This document shows positions 1 to 10,571 of a DNA stretch of 64,000 nucleotides, piece by piece. The notes beneath the pieces are model-generated. The model saw only the letters and a program-made list of their open reading frames with translations, made no database searches and was not told the origin of the DNA. Each line of letters starts with the position of its first letter. Positions within the stretch are counted from its first letter, which is position 1. Source of the DNA: Rhynchopus euleeides (taxonomy: Eukaryota > Euglenozoa > Diplonemea > Diplonemida > Diplonemidae); NCBI GenBank assembly GCA_963210315.1, contig OY723310.1:1178001-1242000 (forward strand), read 5' to 3'. The translations under genes were made by a program, and so were the position numbers.

Positions 1-2
1 TC

Positions 3-1184
3 TCCAACCTTAGAGTGCAGCACGAAAACCTCTCCCAGTCGCTGCAGCGGGAGACTGCGCTCCGGAAACACCTCCACAACACCCTGGAGGACATCAAGGG
101 GTGCATCCGCGCCATCGTGAGGATGCGGCCTGTCCTCCCGCAAGACCTCGGCGACTCTGACAGCGACAGCGCCGCACACCCCCCTGTGGTGCGAGGGAGT
201 GTGAGCGTGAGGGACAACACGGTTGTCGTGTCCTCCCCGACGACAGGCACGAAGGAGTATAGCTTCTACCGCGCCCTCCCCCCGACGGCAGGGCAGGAGG
301 CGGTGTTTGCGGAGATCCGGCCGCTCCTCCAGTCGACGATTGATGGGTTCAACGCGTGCGTGATGGCGTACGGCCAGACCGGGTCGGGGAAGACCTTCAC
401 CATCATGGGGAATGGGAATCCCCACACGTCGTCGCAGCGTGGGGTGCTGCCGCGTGCCGTGGAGGAGCTGTTCAGCTTTGTGAAGCGGCTGAAGTGTGAA
501 TACCGCATCCGGTGTTCGATGGTCGAGCTCTATCTCGACAGCCTGCACGACCTGCTGACGCCCGATCAGAAGAAGTGCGAGCTGCGGCAGCTCCCGTCTG
601 GACTGCAGATCACCTGCACCGACAGGGAGGTTTCGAACCTGGAGGAGACCCTGCAGCTGCTGAAGGACGGCACGGCACAGCGGCAGGTGCACAGCACGCT
701 GATCAACCCGAAGAGCTCCCGGTCCCACGCTGTGTTCACGCTGGCCCTGTCGTTGAGAGTTAACGGCGATGAGACTATGTCGAAGCTCTCCTTCGTCGAC
801 CTGGCGGGGAGCGAGCGTGTGAAGGTGTCGCACTCCAAAGGGGATCGCCTGAAGGAGGCGCAGATGATCAACAAGAGCCTGAGTGCCCTGGGGGACGTGG
901 TGGCGAGCCTGTCGCAGCGTGGGGTGTCGCGGAATTATGTGCCCTACCGCAACAGCAAGCTGACCATGATCCTGCAGGAGGCGCTGGGGGGAAACTCGAA
1001 GACCGTGCTGTTCGCCTGCGTGTGCCCCAGCGAGTGCGGCGTGTCGAACATCAGCGAGACTGTGTCCACGCTTGGGTTTGCCTCGCGTGTCAAGCATGTC
1101 TACAACCCATACCTCAGGAACATCACCCGGGTGCAGAATAAGGCCATGACAGAGGCGTTGGATGAAGACCCGGAGGAGTTCTAG
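3..1184 (+). CDS. Kinesin-14-like C-terminal motor domain (5' partial)
   Basis: Minus-end-directed microtubule motor. The frame is open to the window edge, so the N-terminal tail and most of the coiled-coil stalk lie upstream; there is no reason to take the GTG at 15 as a start. A short helical neck (…LHNTLEDIKGCIRAIVRMRP) runs straight into the motor. Visible motifs are the P-loop GQTGSGKT, switch I NPKSSRSHAVF, switch II VDLAGSER, and the NKSLSALGDV and YRNSKLTMILQ elements. The ORF ends about 20 residues after the motor (stop TAG 1182-1184), so the motor is C-terminal. That order and the neck sequence are typical of kinesin-14 (Ncd/KIFC). Family assignment is firm; the exact subfamily is inferred. 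Confidence 0.93.
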   Translation, partial: SNLRVQHENLSQSLQRETALRKHLHNTLEDIKGCIRAIVRMRPVLPQDLGDSDSDSAAHPPVVRGSVSVRDNTVVVSSPTTGTKEYSFYRALPPTAGQEAVFAEIRPLLQSTIDGFNACVMAYGQTGSGKTFTIMGNGNPHTSSQRGVLPRAVEELFSFVKRLKCEYRIRCSMVELYLDSLHDLLTPDQKKCELRQLPSGLQITCTDREVSNLEETLQLLKDGTAQRQVHSTLINPKSSRSHAVFTLALSLRVNGDETMSKLSFVDLAGSERVKVSHSKGDRLKEAQMINKSLSALGDVVASLSQRGVSRNYVPYRNSKLTMILQEALGGNSKTVLFACVCPSECGVSNISETVSTLGFASRVKHVYNPYLRNITRVQNKAMTEALDEDPEEF

Positions 1185-1436
1185 CATATTTTGGGAGTGT
1201 TGCTGTTCGCGTTGAGTGAGGTGTATGTGTGTGTGCCGTGTGTCTGTTTTGGAAATCTGCGCGGGTTGCGGCGGACCACACACCCCCCATTCAACCCCCG
1301 GATTCTCCGAGAGTCAGATTCACACCCCCCACCCCCCCACACACACACACACCACGACCCCCTTTCCCGGTAGATAATTCCCCCACCCCTCTCTTCTTTT
1401 CCTATTTCCCCCTTCACCCTCTTGAGTGATTTCGCC

Positions 1437-1442
1437 AATAAA
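1437..1442 (+). promoter_or_regulatory. Candidate polyadenylation signal of the kinesin gene
   Basis: AATAAA about 250 bp past the kinesin stop, after a C-rich, CA-rich 3' UTR. It is the only canonical hexamer in this 3' flank. Position and sequence fit; use is inferred. Confidence 0.4.
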
Positions 1443-1684
1443 GGCAAAAGGTGCAGGCTTCCTCTGCCTTGCCAAGTGTTGACCTCCCCATCCTCCTCTC
1501 CGCTCCCTTAGACATGTGCGATGTGTGATGTCGGGATTTAGATTTTCCCTCGTGGACGGAACTGAAGCTGTTTGTTCAGCATGAGAGGGGCTTCGCTACG
1601 GCGCGAAAATGCTGCGGTTTCAGTTCACATTTCGCGTTTATTTTGTGGCTCTGAGTACCCCGCCCCCCCCAGTGTAGGCAGGCC

Positions 1685-1742
1685 CTGTATTAAACTGTAT
1701 TAAACACGTTTGTATTAAACTGTATTAAACTGTATTAAACTC
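1685..1742 (+). repeat. Array of TGTATTAAAC decamers, left
   Basis: About five copies of TGTATTAAAC, with one short interruption. The same decamer recurs about four times at 2630-2672 in the same orientation, so the two arrays bracket the BED-finger transposase remnant. Confidence 0.85.
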
Positions 1743-2058
1743 GGCGCTTTTTGAGTTTAGTACAAGGTACGTTTGTCACTGCAGGTACGGCACCACACAG
1801 ACCCCCACACAGGAGGATTATCCATCACAGGGCCTAATCTAAGGGGGGTCGGGGGGGGGGTCAAAGACCCCCCCCCCCCCCCGCAGTTTGGGCCCCCTGG
1901 GGGGTCACTTTTAGCGGGGGCGGGGGGAGATTTCCCTGGGGACCAGTAGGAATGGGGTCTCCTGGCTGGGGAGCATGTTCAGCCCCGGTGCAGAGCCGCC
2001 TTGAGTCTAAGAGCTGTCTGTCAAGTTCGTGCAGCAAGTCGTTGACACGTGCAAGGAA

Positions 2059-2140
2059 CAGATGCTCACTACCGTGGCCTCCGGCGGCTGGGGGGCTCCG
2101 CCCCCCAGACCCCCCCTGTAGCGTGTGCCTGTCTCGCAAG
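2059..2140 (-). repeat. 75-bp hairpin repeat, copy A
   Basis: First of four copies of a dispersed repeat (others at 10331-10410, 10491-10571 and 63721-63792, all on the opposite strand). Its core is a 9-bp stem CTGGGGGGC / GCCCCCCAG with a 3-nt loop, followed by the conserved CCGCCGGAGGCCACGGTAGT. It lies just upstream of the BED-finger ORF, and two other copies lie inside a hAT MITE, so it may be a hAT-associated subterminal sequence. Confidence 0.8.
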
Positions 2141-2220
2141 TCCTTGAGCGTATGCGAGTGGCCATCTCCGCGTAGTCTCGGGCGCGCGAAGCGCGCCCGA
2201 GAAATTTGCACCTGGGAAAA

Positions 2221-2640
2221 ATGTCGGGGGGACGTCCTGCCTGCTGGAGCCACGGTGAGTTCACCGAGGCGACGAAGTGCAAGCACTGTGGCTTGCGCGC
2301 CTCGGGGAAGTCCGCATCGCGGCTCAAGAGCCACCTGCGGGGCTGCGAGAAGGCCCCCGAGGCCGTGAAGCAGAAGGCCACGGACGCCCCCACCACCACC
2401 CCGAAGAGGAAGGCCCCGGGGACTGACGGCCCAGGACCGGCGAAGCGGATGGCGCTCGGTGTTCCCCTGCCCTCAGCCAGCGAGAGGGCAATGATCGACA
2501 TCGCCTGGTGTCGGTTCATCTTCAGCCGTGTTGTAGAGAACCCCTACTTCCAGGCCGGGCCCCCTCTCCAAAGAAGCGACACCCCCTCTGCCCCCATGAC
2601 CTGCACACAAGGGTACTATAGTGTACAAAACCTGTATTAA
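2221..2640 (+). pseudogene. hAT-type transposase N-terminus with BED zinc finger (truncated)
   Basis: From the ATG at 2221 the ORF encodes a BED-type finger: C-x2-C (KCKHC) followed by the H/C pair in RLKSHLRGC. A lysine/proline linker follows, then a stretch (AMIDIAWCRFIFSRVVENPYF) that looks like the conserved segment after the BED finger in hAT transposases, which usually reads as ‘…I…f.V.nPyF’. The DDE/RNase H-like and dimerisation regions are missing, and the frame runs into the TGTATTAAAC decamers. This is a broken remnant about 140 aa long. An alternative is a domesticated BED-only protein. Confidence 0.6.
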
Positions 2641-2672
2641 ACTGTCTTAAACTGTATTAAACTGTATTAAAC
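2630..2672 (+). repeat. Array of TGTATTAAAC decamers, right
   Basis: About four copies (one reads TGTCTTAAAC), in the same orientation as the array at 1685-1742. A degenerate CCTGTATTATACC follows at about 2692. Confidence 0.8.
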
Positions 2673-3333
2673 AGGATGCAGATTTTGGGGACCTGTATTA
2701 TACCTACACTGCCCCCCCCCCCCCCCCCACCCCACCCCGCCCTCCCCCTTGCCCCCTCCTAGACACCTCTTCCAGATACCTGCAGAGCAAGTGAAGGGTG
2801 ACGGCAGCTCTGTGGGGAGGGGAGGGGGGGTCTTTGCTATGGGTGCTGACGAGCGCATTTCGGCGCAGTTCATCTTTCTTTCATCTTTCATTTGCAAGGA
2901 AGCCGCCAATAGAGAGACTGCCGGTAGACTGCCGAAGACTGCCGCAGCAGCTGCTCTGGACCCCTGGTCCTTGCTTTTCTCGACACCACTCCCTCATTGC
3001 CCTCCTCTCCCCCTCCCTCTCCTAGATATATCGGGTCTGAGTCTGCATTTTCAACAACAAGGCAGGGCAGTCTATCCTGCGGGAGCACTGTTTTTAGAGA
3101 AACAAAAAACACCGCAGTGCAGGGTGGTGGGGGGTGGGGTGGCAGTTTATAGGCGTAGTCAGTCAGACAGCAAGCGCCAGGCTGATCTGCCAGAGTGTGA
3201 GGGGGGGGGGGGGGGCGCACAGCACCCTAACGAATCTCAAAGGGCATGCATTGTGAGCGAACTCGCATCCCATCCCACCCCCGCACCCCCCTCCGTCTCT
3301 GCCTGCTGAGTGTGAACTAGAATTTGTGTGTTT
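2673..3333. other. Intergenic, no gene recognised
   Basis: Poly-C and poly-G tracts (near 2710 and 3203) and a (CAC)n run just before the next ORF. Open frames here are short and compositionally driven. It presumably contains the promoter of the downstream WD40 gene, but no motif is convincing. Confidence 0.5.
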
Positions 3334-4902
3334 ATGGCGTGTACCACCACCACCACCACCAAATCACCCACCACAGGTTCACAACACATTCCGCAGAGCA
3401 GACAACCCAACAAGCCAGCACATATGGCCGTCATCGCTGGGCTGGTATCGCTGTGCATTGCGATTGCACCGTGCAACGTGGGGATGGGGCCTTCGTGCCA
3501 GTCGCAGATCGCATCCAACATCCCATACCCCAGGGTCGTGCGCACCTCCCGTGACGACTCGCTGGCCGCCGTGGTGACCAACTCAGACGGGCTCCGCGTG
3601 TACACCCTCAGCACGGGGGACGCCTGGAGCACCCCCGCCTTCGGGGAGTCCTACGACGCCGCCTTCTCCCCCGACGCAGCATCCGTGGCTGTGGCTCATG
3701 CCGGGGGCCTGTCCCTCGTCAACTTGGCCACCGGTGCCGAGGTGTGGGCCGCGTCTTCCCACGGGAGGGCCTTCAGCGTTGCGTACTCTCCCGACGGGAC
3801 ACGCATCGCCTGTGGGTACAGGAATGGGGACGTCCGGATCTGGGATGCCGCAACCGGTGCCCTGGTGACAACCATCACGGGGCAGCACAGCAACCAGGTG
3901 CTGGCTTTGAGCTACACTGCTGACGGGGCCAAGCTGATCAGCGGTGCGAACGACGCCGACGCTGAGAACGTGGCTGTGTGGGATGCCACCACAGGGGACC
4001 GTCTGGCGGCACTGCGCCACACAGGCCGCGTCAGGGACATTGCGCTGTCCCCGAATGGTGAATACTTTGCGATTGTGACGGACTCTCGGCTGGACGGGAC
4101 CGTCATCCGCAGGATAGACGACCGCTCCGTGCACCTCACAGTCCCTCGGATGTTTGACGTGATCCGGCTGTCCTTCTCCTCCAACTCCGCCAACCTGGCG
4201 GTGAGCGGGAGCAGCGCCACGGTTGTGGTGTACTCCGTTTCCTCGGGCATGGAGTCGACAAGCTACACCATGTCCATGCTTTTCACCTCAGCCATGACCT
4301 TCCTGCACGGGGGGAACATGCTGCTGACAGCATCGTGGCAGATCGATTCCGCTCTCTTCCTGTGGGGCCCCGGCCCCCCGCCGGCCCCGACAGTCCCCCG
4401 TGCGCAGGTGGACCTCTTGCGCACGTCTGGCGCACAGACTGTCCCGGGGCAGCCTGCCACCGGGTCTTCGGCTGTGCTGCCCCACATGGTGCTGTCTGAG
4501 GTGCCTGCAGCGCTGCGGGGGTCTATGGTGCACTCGGCGCAGGTCGCTGTGGGGGAGAAGCTTCGTCTGTCGTGTGCATCGGGGAGCTGTGAGTTCATCG
4601 TGGCGCTGTACTCCTGCAAGCGGTGCGACGACGCGGCAAACGACTTCGAGGCTCAGCTTGTGGCAGAGGGGTTCGTTGCAGGGACGTGCGCCCCGACGTT
4701 CTCCGTGGGTGGGGGTGTGGGTCATGTGATGCGCACCTTCTCCAGCTCCGTCCTCCCCAGCGACCCCGTGGTGCTGGATGCGGTGATGCACGGCGTCGAC
4801 TACATGGCAGTGTTTGCCCCGTCTGCAGGGGTGCCGAAGCCGTGGTGCCCACCGAAGGTGTTTACCGGCCCGTCTCCGGCGTGCCGTTGCGTCAGTCCGT
4901 GA
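3334..4902 (+). CDS. WD40-repeat protein, probably secreted
   Basis: Beta-propeller protein with WD-type blades: AFSPDAASVAVAHAGG, AYSPDGTRIACGYRNGDVRIWD, SYTADGAKLISGAND…VAVWD and ALSPNGEYFAIV. The more likely start is the second ATG at 3424, because the protein from there opens with a hydrophobic run (MAVIAGLVSLCIAIAPC) that reads as a signal peptide. The upstream ATG at 3334 adds 30 Thr/Gln/Pro-rich residues encoded by a (CAC)n tract. After the blades comes a cysteine-rich tail (SCASGSCEF, SCKRC, GTCAP, WCPPK, ACRC) that would suit disulphides in an exported protein. The ORF ends at TGA 4900-4902. The partner or ligand is unknown. No intron is apparent. Confidence 0.75.
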   Translation: MACTTTTTTKSPTTGSQHIPQSRQPNKPAHMAVIAGLVSLCIAIAPCNVGMGPSCQSQIASNIPYPRVVRTSRDDSLAAVVTNSDGLRVYTLSTGDAWSTPAFGESYDAAFSPDAASVAVAHAGGLSLVNLATGAEVWAASSHGRAFSVAYSPDGTRIACGYRNGDVRIWDAATGALVTTITGQHSNQVLALSYTADGAKLISGANDADAENVAVWDATTGDRLAALRHTGRVRDIALSPNGEYFAIVTDSRLDGTVIRRIDDRSVHLTVPRMFDVIRLSFSSNSANLAVSGSSATVVVYSVSSGMESTSYTMSMLFTSAMTFLHGGNMLLTASWQIDSALFLWGPGPPPAPTVPRAQVDLLRTSGAQTVPGQPATGSSAVLPHMVLSEVPAALRGSMVHSAQVAVGEKLRLSCASGSCEFIVALYSCKRCDDAANDFEAQLVAEGFVAGTCAPTFSVGGGVGHVMRTFSSSVLPSDPVVLDAVMHGVDYMAVFAPSAGVPKPWCPPKVFTGPSPACRCVSP

Positions 4903-5190
4903 GCCATCCTGGCCTGCTGGGCTCTGGCCATTAATAGAGCTTCACATGCGAAGCCCGTGTCTTTCCCACTCTTCTTGCAAATGCGACTGTCGGCATGACC
5001 CGCATGTCCACTTTTGATCATTCCCTCTTCATCGTCCTATCTCCCTGTGCTGCCGCACGCGTTATATTCTTGTTGCATTTTTTTTGCACCTTTTTGTTGT
5101 AGTCACTGCAGTTACGGGCGACACGAGAACGAATCACTCGCAGCGAAGTCGCAAGTAGCGAAGAATCTCTGGAAGGTTCTGTGGTAGATA

Positions 5191-5519
5191 CCGTATACGT
5201 AAATATTTTGGAACGTAAATATTATGGAACGTAAATATTTTGGAACGCTGGTGGGTTGGCGTTCCAGATTTTTTTCGTTCCATAATATTTACAGGGCTTT
5301 CTGCGACTCGGGGACTTGGACCAGGTGATCGGACGGCATACAGAGTCCCTGACGGGACCTACTCGTGCACTTTTCGCGCGATTCCTGACGCAAGCCGTCC
5401 TCACCACCGAGTCCCCAACTGGCCCTGTAAATATTATGGAACGTAAATATTATGGAACGGACCGGCCAAAAATGGGCCCGTTCCATAATATTTACGTTCC
5501 ATAATATTTACGTATACGG
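5191..5519. mobile_element. 329-bp MITE with TA target duplication, copy 1
   Basis: Terminal inverted repeats begin CCGTATACGTAAATATT, and TA flanks both ends (5189-5190 and 5520-5521). The interior repeats the 16-bp motif TAAATATTATGGAACG in both orientations. A second copy of identical length lies at 15281-15609. By eye the two differ at about one base (near 5282), so transposition was recent. No coding capacity. The TA duplication suggests a Tc1/mariner-type transposase acting in trans. Confidence 0.85.
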
Positions 5520-5521
5520 TA

Positions 5522-6949
5522 GTAGTGAAAGATGATTGAGGATTTACCACCGCCATATGCTAGTTGCGGGGCCTCCGCCGCCTTGATATCCAGGTTCCCG
5601 CTCAATAGACTGTGCGGAACTGATTAATTTGTTGCTGGTCCGGATTTTTTGAATTCTTTTGTTCGTCCCCCAGCAAAGGAACTTGTCAAGTGAATAAAAG
5701 CAAATCTAGCGACGGGAAATACCTATTCACAAATCTCCTGTGTGCCCTGCTAAACTTCGCACCCTGCCTCGGCAGGGGCTTTCTGTGTCCTTTCATGCGA
5801 TTAGCGAAAGAAATACAAATATTTTTATCGGTTTTCTTTTCATTCTTCTAGTTGTATTTTAGATCGTCCTCATATTGAACACCCACAAGTATAATCGGGT
5901 ATGCCAAGGAGTGTTTTTTGCAGCGCATGCATCCGCACTCATATATCCCTGGACAGGTAACAAACCAGCTCACAAAACAACTCTCAAAACAACTACTCGC
6001 TTAACGCTGATGTGCCTTCATCACATTCTTCAAAGAAGGAATGCACGGCACTGCCCTGCCCGTTCGCATGCCAGCAAGGTGGCCTTTTTCGTACCGAACA
6101 ATGCCCACCCTTGTCACCAAACATCGTTCAAAATCATCAGCATCTCCAAGAAGAGCGGGGGGGGGGAGGGTGCGTCAACAGCGGCCCAAGCGCAGAGCGA
6201 CTGTTGCTTCGCTGCCAGACAATCTTGAACCATCGGCGCACACCACCTGACCGCAGGCTACGTTCGAAGGGAACGGCTCCCACGGCTTCTTGCATAGGGT
6301 TCGGGGGTTAGATCCCACGCCGGCCCCGTGACTACGTCACGGCGTCGCCACCCGACCTGGCCGGGCGGTGCTTGTTGGGGCACATTCTATGTGTGGCTTT
6401 TCTGACAATCGTGCGTTTATTTACCTTCCCCCCCGCCCCCTTCTCCTTTTGAGTGAACAGAGATCGACTTGACTTGTTTACGATTTTTTGCTCGAAGGAC
6501 TGAATCCCCCTCCCCCTCCCCCACACACACACACACCCCACTCTGTCCTGTCCCTCTGTCTGCCGCACAGCAGGGAGGGGTGAGTGCGTCTATTTTCATC
6601 CCCAGTATTCTTTCACTGTGGGGGTTTCCGCCAGACTTTTGCATCAAATTTCATCAACCCCCGGAGGGGGGGTGGGTGGGGTGGAGGGACAAAATCACCC
6701 ACAGCACCTTCCTTCGACACACCGCGATGTTGCTGCCAGTGTTGGGATCCACGGGATATGGCTTCTTCACGATACGACAAATGATTGAGCCGTGTAGCCA
6801 GGCAAACTAGGATCAACAGCCCCTCCTATGGGGAGGGGCTGCGAGAGAGAGGCCACGGCCCACAAATCCTTCAAATTGTTCACCTTGGCAGAGGTGGAGA
6901 AGCAGATCGTGCCCAGAGCCCCTTTGGCAGAACAACATGTTTTTCGAAC
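5522..6949. other. Intergenic, no gene recognised
   Basis: AT-richer sequence with an AATAAA near 5694, a (CA)n run near 6523 and short purine/pyrimidine tracts. The open frames lack recognisable motifs or codon structure. Confidence 0.5.
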
Positions 6950-7062
6950 TTAACCCTTTAAACACCAGGGGGGGTCGACTTTATTTTCCGTTTTTGCGAC
7001 CTTTTCTCATTGAGCCCGAAGCCGCAACCCCGCATTTTTTGCAAGAACAGCTAGCTTTTCGC

Positions 7063-7155
7063 ACTAAAAAGACTCGTGGCAGCGTTCGGTATCCTGCACA
7101 CATGCACTAGCAGGCACCGTTCGTACAAACAAAGAACGCAACTCCAAGTCTTTTT
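7063..7155 (+). repeat. Direct repeat paired with 12642-12752
   Basis: GACTCGTGGCAGCGTTCGG, then a near-identical block through CACCGTTCGTACAA and GAACGCAACTCCA, appears here and again just outside the right end of the nest at 12642-12752. The second copy has a short internal insertion. The placement of one copy inside and one outside the TTAA-flanked block suggests rearrangement or an older solo repeat. Confidence 0.65.
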
Positions 7156-7189
7156 TTCATCCGAAAAGTAGGTAATCGGGTGTATTTTG

Positions 7190-7870
7190 ACTCGCGGAAT
7201 CCACCATCGCAAGAAATTTTGAAAAATAATGCGAAGAAAAATCCTGAAATGGGACTCCTTTACGCACCCCCAAAAAGGCCTATTTTCACCCCAAAATTGG
7301 GGGTTGATGAGTTTCTCCTGAAAAAGTCCGAGGCGGTGGCATGAAATGGCGGAACCAGGGGCAATCTGGGACAGAATCAGCCCAGCGGAATCCGAGATAC
7401 AAAAAAAATCTCAATTTGATGGAGTAGAACACCCCTGGGTGCCAGCCCGCAATGGCAGGTCCCGTTGTGCCGACCTGCTCAACCACCCTCAAGGGGGTAT
7501 CTGACGTGTGGAGCGGGTTGAGGACCGGTCATCCGTTTTTTCCAGATCAGCCTCAGTACCCTGGGGGAATTTTGAACAGCGGAATCCACGATCGCAAGAG
7601 ATTCTGAAAAATATTGAACAGAAAATTCCTGAAATGGGGCTCCTTTGCGCGCGTCCTCAAAAATGCCCAAATCCCCCTGGAAATCGGGGAGCCGTCTGAT
7701 ATTCCCTGAAAAATGCTGGATGGTATCGAGCTTGGCGCAACCGCAGGCAATATGTGACAGAATCAGCACGGAAGATTCCGAGACAGCAAAAAAATCGATC
7801 AAAATGGTGAAGTGGAGCCCCGGGGTGCCCGTTCCCAATTGCAGGTCACATGAGCACCGACCTGCGGAAA
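7190..7870 (+). repeat. Diverged tandem repeat, about 380-bp period
   Basis: Two units (about 7195-7475 and 7578-7870) share ordered blocks: GCGGAATCCAC-ATCGCAAGA, CCTGAAATGGG-CTCCTTT, GACAGAATCAGC, and a GCAGGTC…CGACCTGC block. A third weak match begins near 8757 (GCGCATTCCACGAT…). No coding sense was found. Confidence 0.6.
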
Positions 7871-10330
7871 TGCAAGAAGGGCCGGGGTGTGAGGGGTGGA
7901 CGGGAATTGAGCGGTCTTGTGTCCAGCCCTCGAATTCCTCCACATCAGTCTCAAGTACCCATAATTTGTGCAGGGCTCAGTTGCACACTACTGTTTCTGG
8001 GTGCTGGCTGGGCGCCGTCGACACTCTCCTGTGGAGGTGGTATTGCCTGTCTTGGAACGGTCCTTCTCAGGGTGCATCGTTCTTGGCAAGGCCGAGGGAG
8101 ACACGCATTACAAACGGCAGTCGAACACGTGCCACTGGCATTTGTATTCAAGCGAGGAAGCGGTCGAGGCCGGTTGTACCTCTGTTCGATGAATACTGGC
8201 GAACTGATGGTGGTGCCAAAAACAGGAAAATATAGTGGAAAAAGTGACCAAAAACCGATTTTTGATCAAATTCTCCTTCAAACCTAAAACTAGTTCTGCT
8301 CCATCTTTCTCGCCGAAACTGGTCGCATTTGATTCCGCTGCTCTGAAAGATTTCACCATAAAAAAAATCGGTGAAAAATTCCACGATCCGACCCCATAGG
8401 TGCCCAAGGAATATTATCCCACCCCGTACGGGGTGGTTGGTGCTTAACCTTTTGAGACCGGTGGGGGGGCGACTTAATTCACCCAAAATCCGGGATTTTG
8501 GCCACCTTCCCCAGTAAGGATTTTTCCACTCCACCAAAATCAGAATTTCCTTTTATGGTGAACTGCGTTGTTTCAGAACGATCCGAGAATCAACTTTTTT
8601 TTGAGAAAAAAAATATTTTTTTTTCACGGCCGGCCACTCGCAATGACCACCCAAAATATTCTTGGGCGGTTATAGGGCCCAACCACACATCTGAACCAGA
8701 CCCCCAGATCTGAGAAAAAAGTCCGAAAAATGCGTTTTTCGGGCAGAACGGGGACAGCGCATTCCACGATGCCAAGATTTTCTGAAAAATTCCAAAAAAA
8801 ATCGACTTTTGCCTGCTGACCCAATATTCCGGTGAAAAAGGTGTAAAATGCAGGGTCTGTGAGGTCGGGTCACCAGACCCAGGTGTGACTTTCGGGCAGT
8901 TTTGGGACATATCTTTCCAGAAACACACGGTGGACTCCAGCGGCCCTAGCGGGAGTCTGGGAGCGGGAGTCTGAGCGGGTGTCAAAGACTCCCGCTAGCG
9001 GGAGTCTATACTCCCGCTAGGGGGAGTCTGACTCCCCCTAGCGGGAGTCTTTTCACCTATTTTCATCCATTTTTCCCATGATATAGTTACAGTCTACTGG
9101 CGTGGGGGGTAAAATCATGGTGGAAGAGGGATGGGGAGGGGCTTGTTTTGCTTCTGTCAGTTTCCCCGGACTCTGGACTACCTACCTATCCTCCTGGTAG
9201 CGGCTACACCTGCGGAGGTGAGCGGTTAGAATTTGAGGTGTCAAAGTGCGGCCATCGCCTGTCGTAGTTGTGTTACACCTTGGGCAAGACAAGCCATCCT
9301 GCAGGCCTCATCTTCTTCGTCAGAACTGTCATCCCCCTCCTGCTGTGCGCGTTGGTCAAGCGTGCTCAAAGTCGCCTCGGATGACACGAATGGTGTGAAA
9401 GTCGCCCCCAGCGGGATTGGCATTTTGCACAAGCAGAGCGATAATTTGCGGTGTCCTTCGGGGAACCGGAACAGGAAGTAGGGCGCGCTGATGGGTTCAA
9501 CGAAGTCCTGTGTGTTGCAGTGCACAAACCCCTTCTGCAGCTGTGTCAACTGTGTGCAAAGAACATACACAGCCAATCTATGAGCGTGTCGGGTGTGCAG
9601 ACACGGACACAGGATGACTTCTCTATACCCGAGGATCCCGTCCTGCGACAGGTGCGCAACCTTCCAAGGCATGCCCGATGCGCGCCGCTTCTCTTCTGCC
9701 ATCGCAAGATCTCTCTCGTAAGTTGCGGAGCTGGCGATTGTAACGGCATCTTTCTTGCGATGTCCGTTCTCTGCTTCTTCAAATTCGTCGTTGTTCTGCA
9801 GAGGCACTGCATCTTCTGGAGCCCACCAATGATGGAGACTGTGTACGTAGGCATTGCGCGTTGATCCCTTTTCGGCATGCTCCATCAACCAGTGAAATAT
9901 ATGCCCTGAGATCCGAGCACGCAAGAAGGGAATCCGGGCTGACTCATCCTTGCATCCCCAGAAGCGCCAGGGGATGTCTGCATACCGGAAATGCATGAGG
10001 TCTGCAAGGGAGACAAAGAGGTAGCGGAACAAGCCCTTGTAGGTGTGTCCTGTGACAGGCAAGCACGACCTTCCGGAACTGAGCACCTGTCCCATGCTGC
10101 GACACATTCAGTGCAAGGTTTGTACAGGTCTTGTCGAATATTTTTTTGTTGTCTCATCCAGCAGGGGTGGAGCTTGAAATATGGGGTTGCGGGCTGGATC
10201 GGGTCAGATCGGGTCAGCCAATTTTTTCTTATGGGTTCCCCCCCGGTTCGTCTCAGAGATCAGTGCTCGGGCCCAGCCTCCCGCGAGGTACCGGAACCGA
10301 TATGCAGCCCCGGACGCGCAAGGACTTGGT

Positions 10331-10410
10331 TACAAGACAAACACATGCCGTAGGGGGGGTCTGGGAGGCGGAGCTCCCAGCCGCCGGAGGCCACGGTAGT
10401 GAACATCTGT
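10331..10410 (+). repeat. 75-bp hairpin repeat, copy B
   Basis: The stem reads CTGGGAGGC with GCTCCCAG. Relative to the other copies, a G-to-A change on one arm is matched by C-to-T on the other, so pairing is retained. Confidence 0.8.
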
Positions 10411-10490
10411 GACTTGCGGGCGTACGGATTCTGTGTGAGTTGGCTGCGTCCTCCTGAGGATACTGAGATTCCCTGATGTAAAGGGCTTGG

Positions 10491-10571
10491 GTACAAGACA
10501 GGCACATGCCACAGGGGGGTCTGGGGGGCGGAGCCCCCCAGCCACCGGAGGCCACGGTAGTAAACGTCTGT
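10491..10571 (+). repeat. 75-bp hairpin repeat, copy C
   Basis: Perfect 9-bp stem CTGGGGGGC / GCCCCCCAG with loop GGA. It is followed by the conserved CCGGAGGCCACGGTAGT. Preceded, like copy B, by CTTGG-TACAAGACA. Confidence 0.8.

Noticed and set aside
6290..6330. tRNA-like GGGGTTAGATCCC
   Set aside because: The T-loop is not TTCRA, and no matching acceptor, D-arm or anticodon arm was found.
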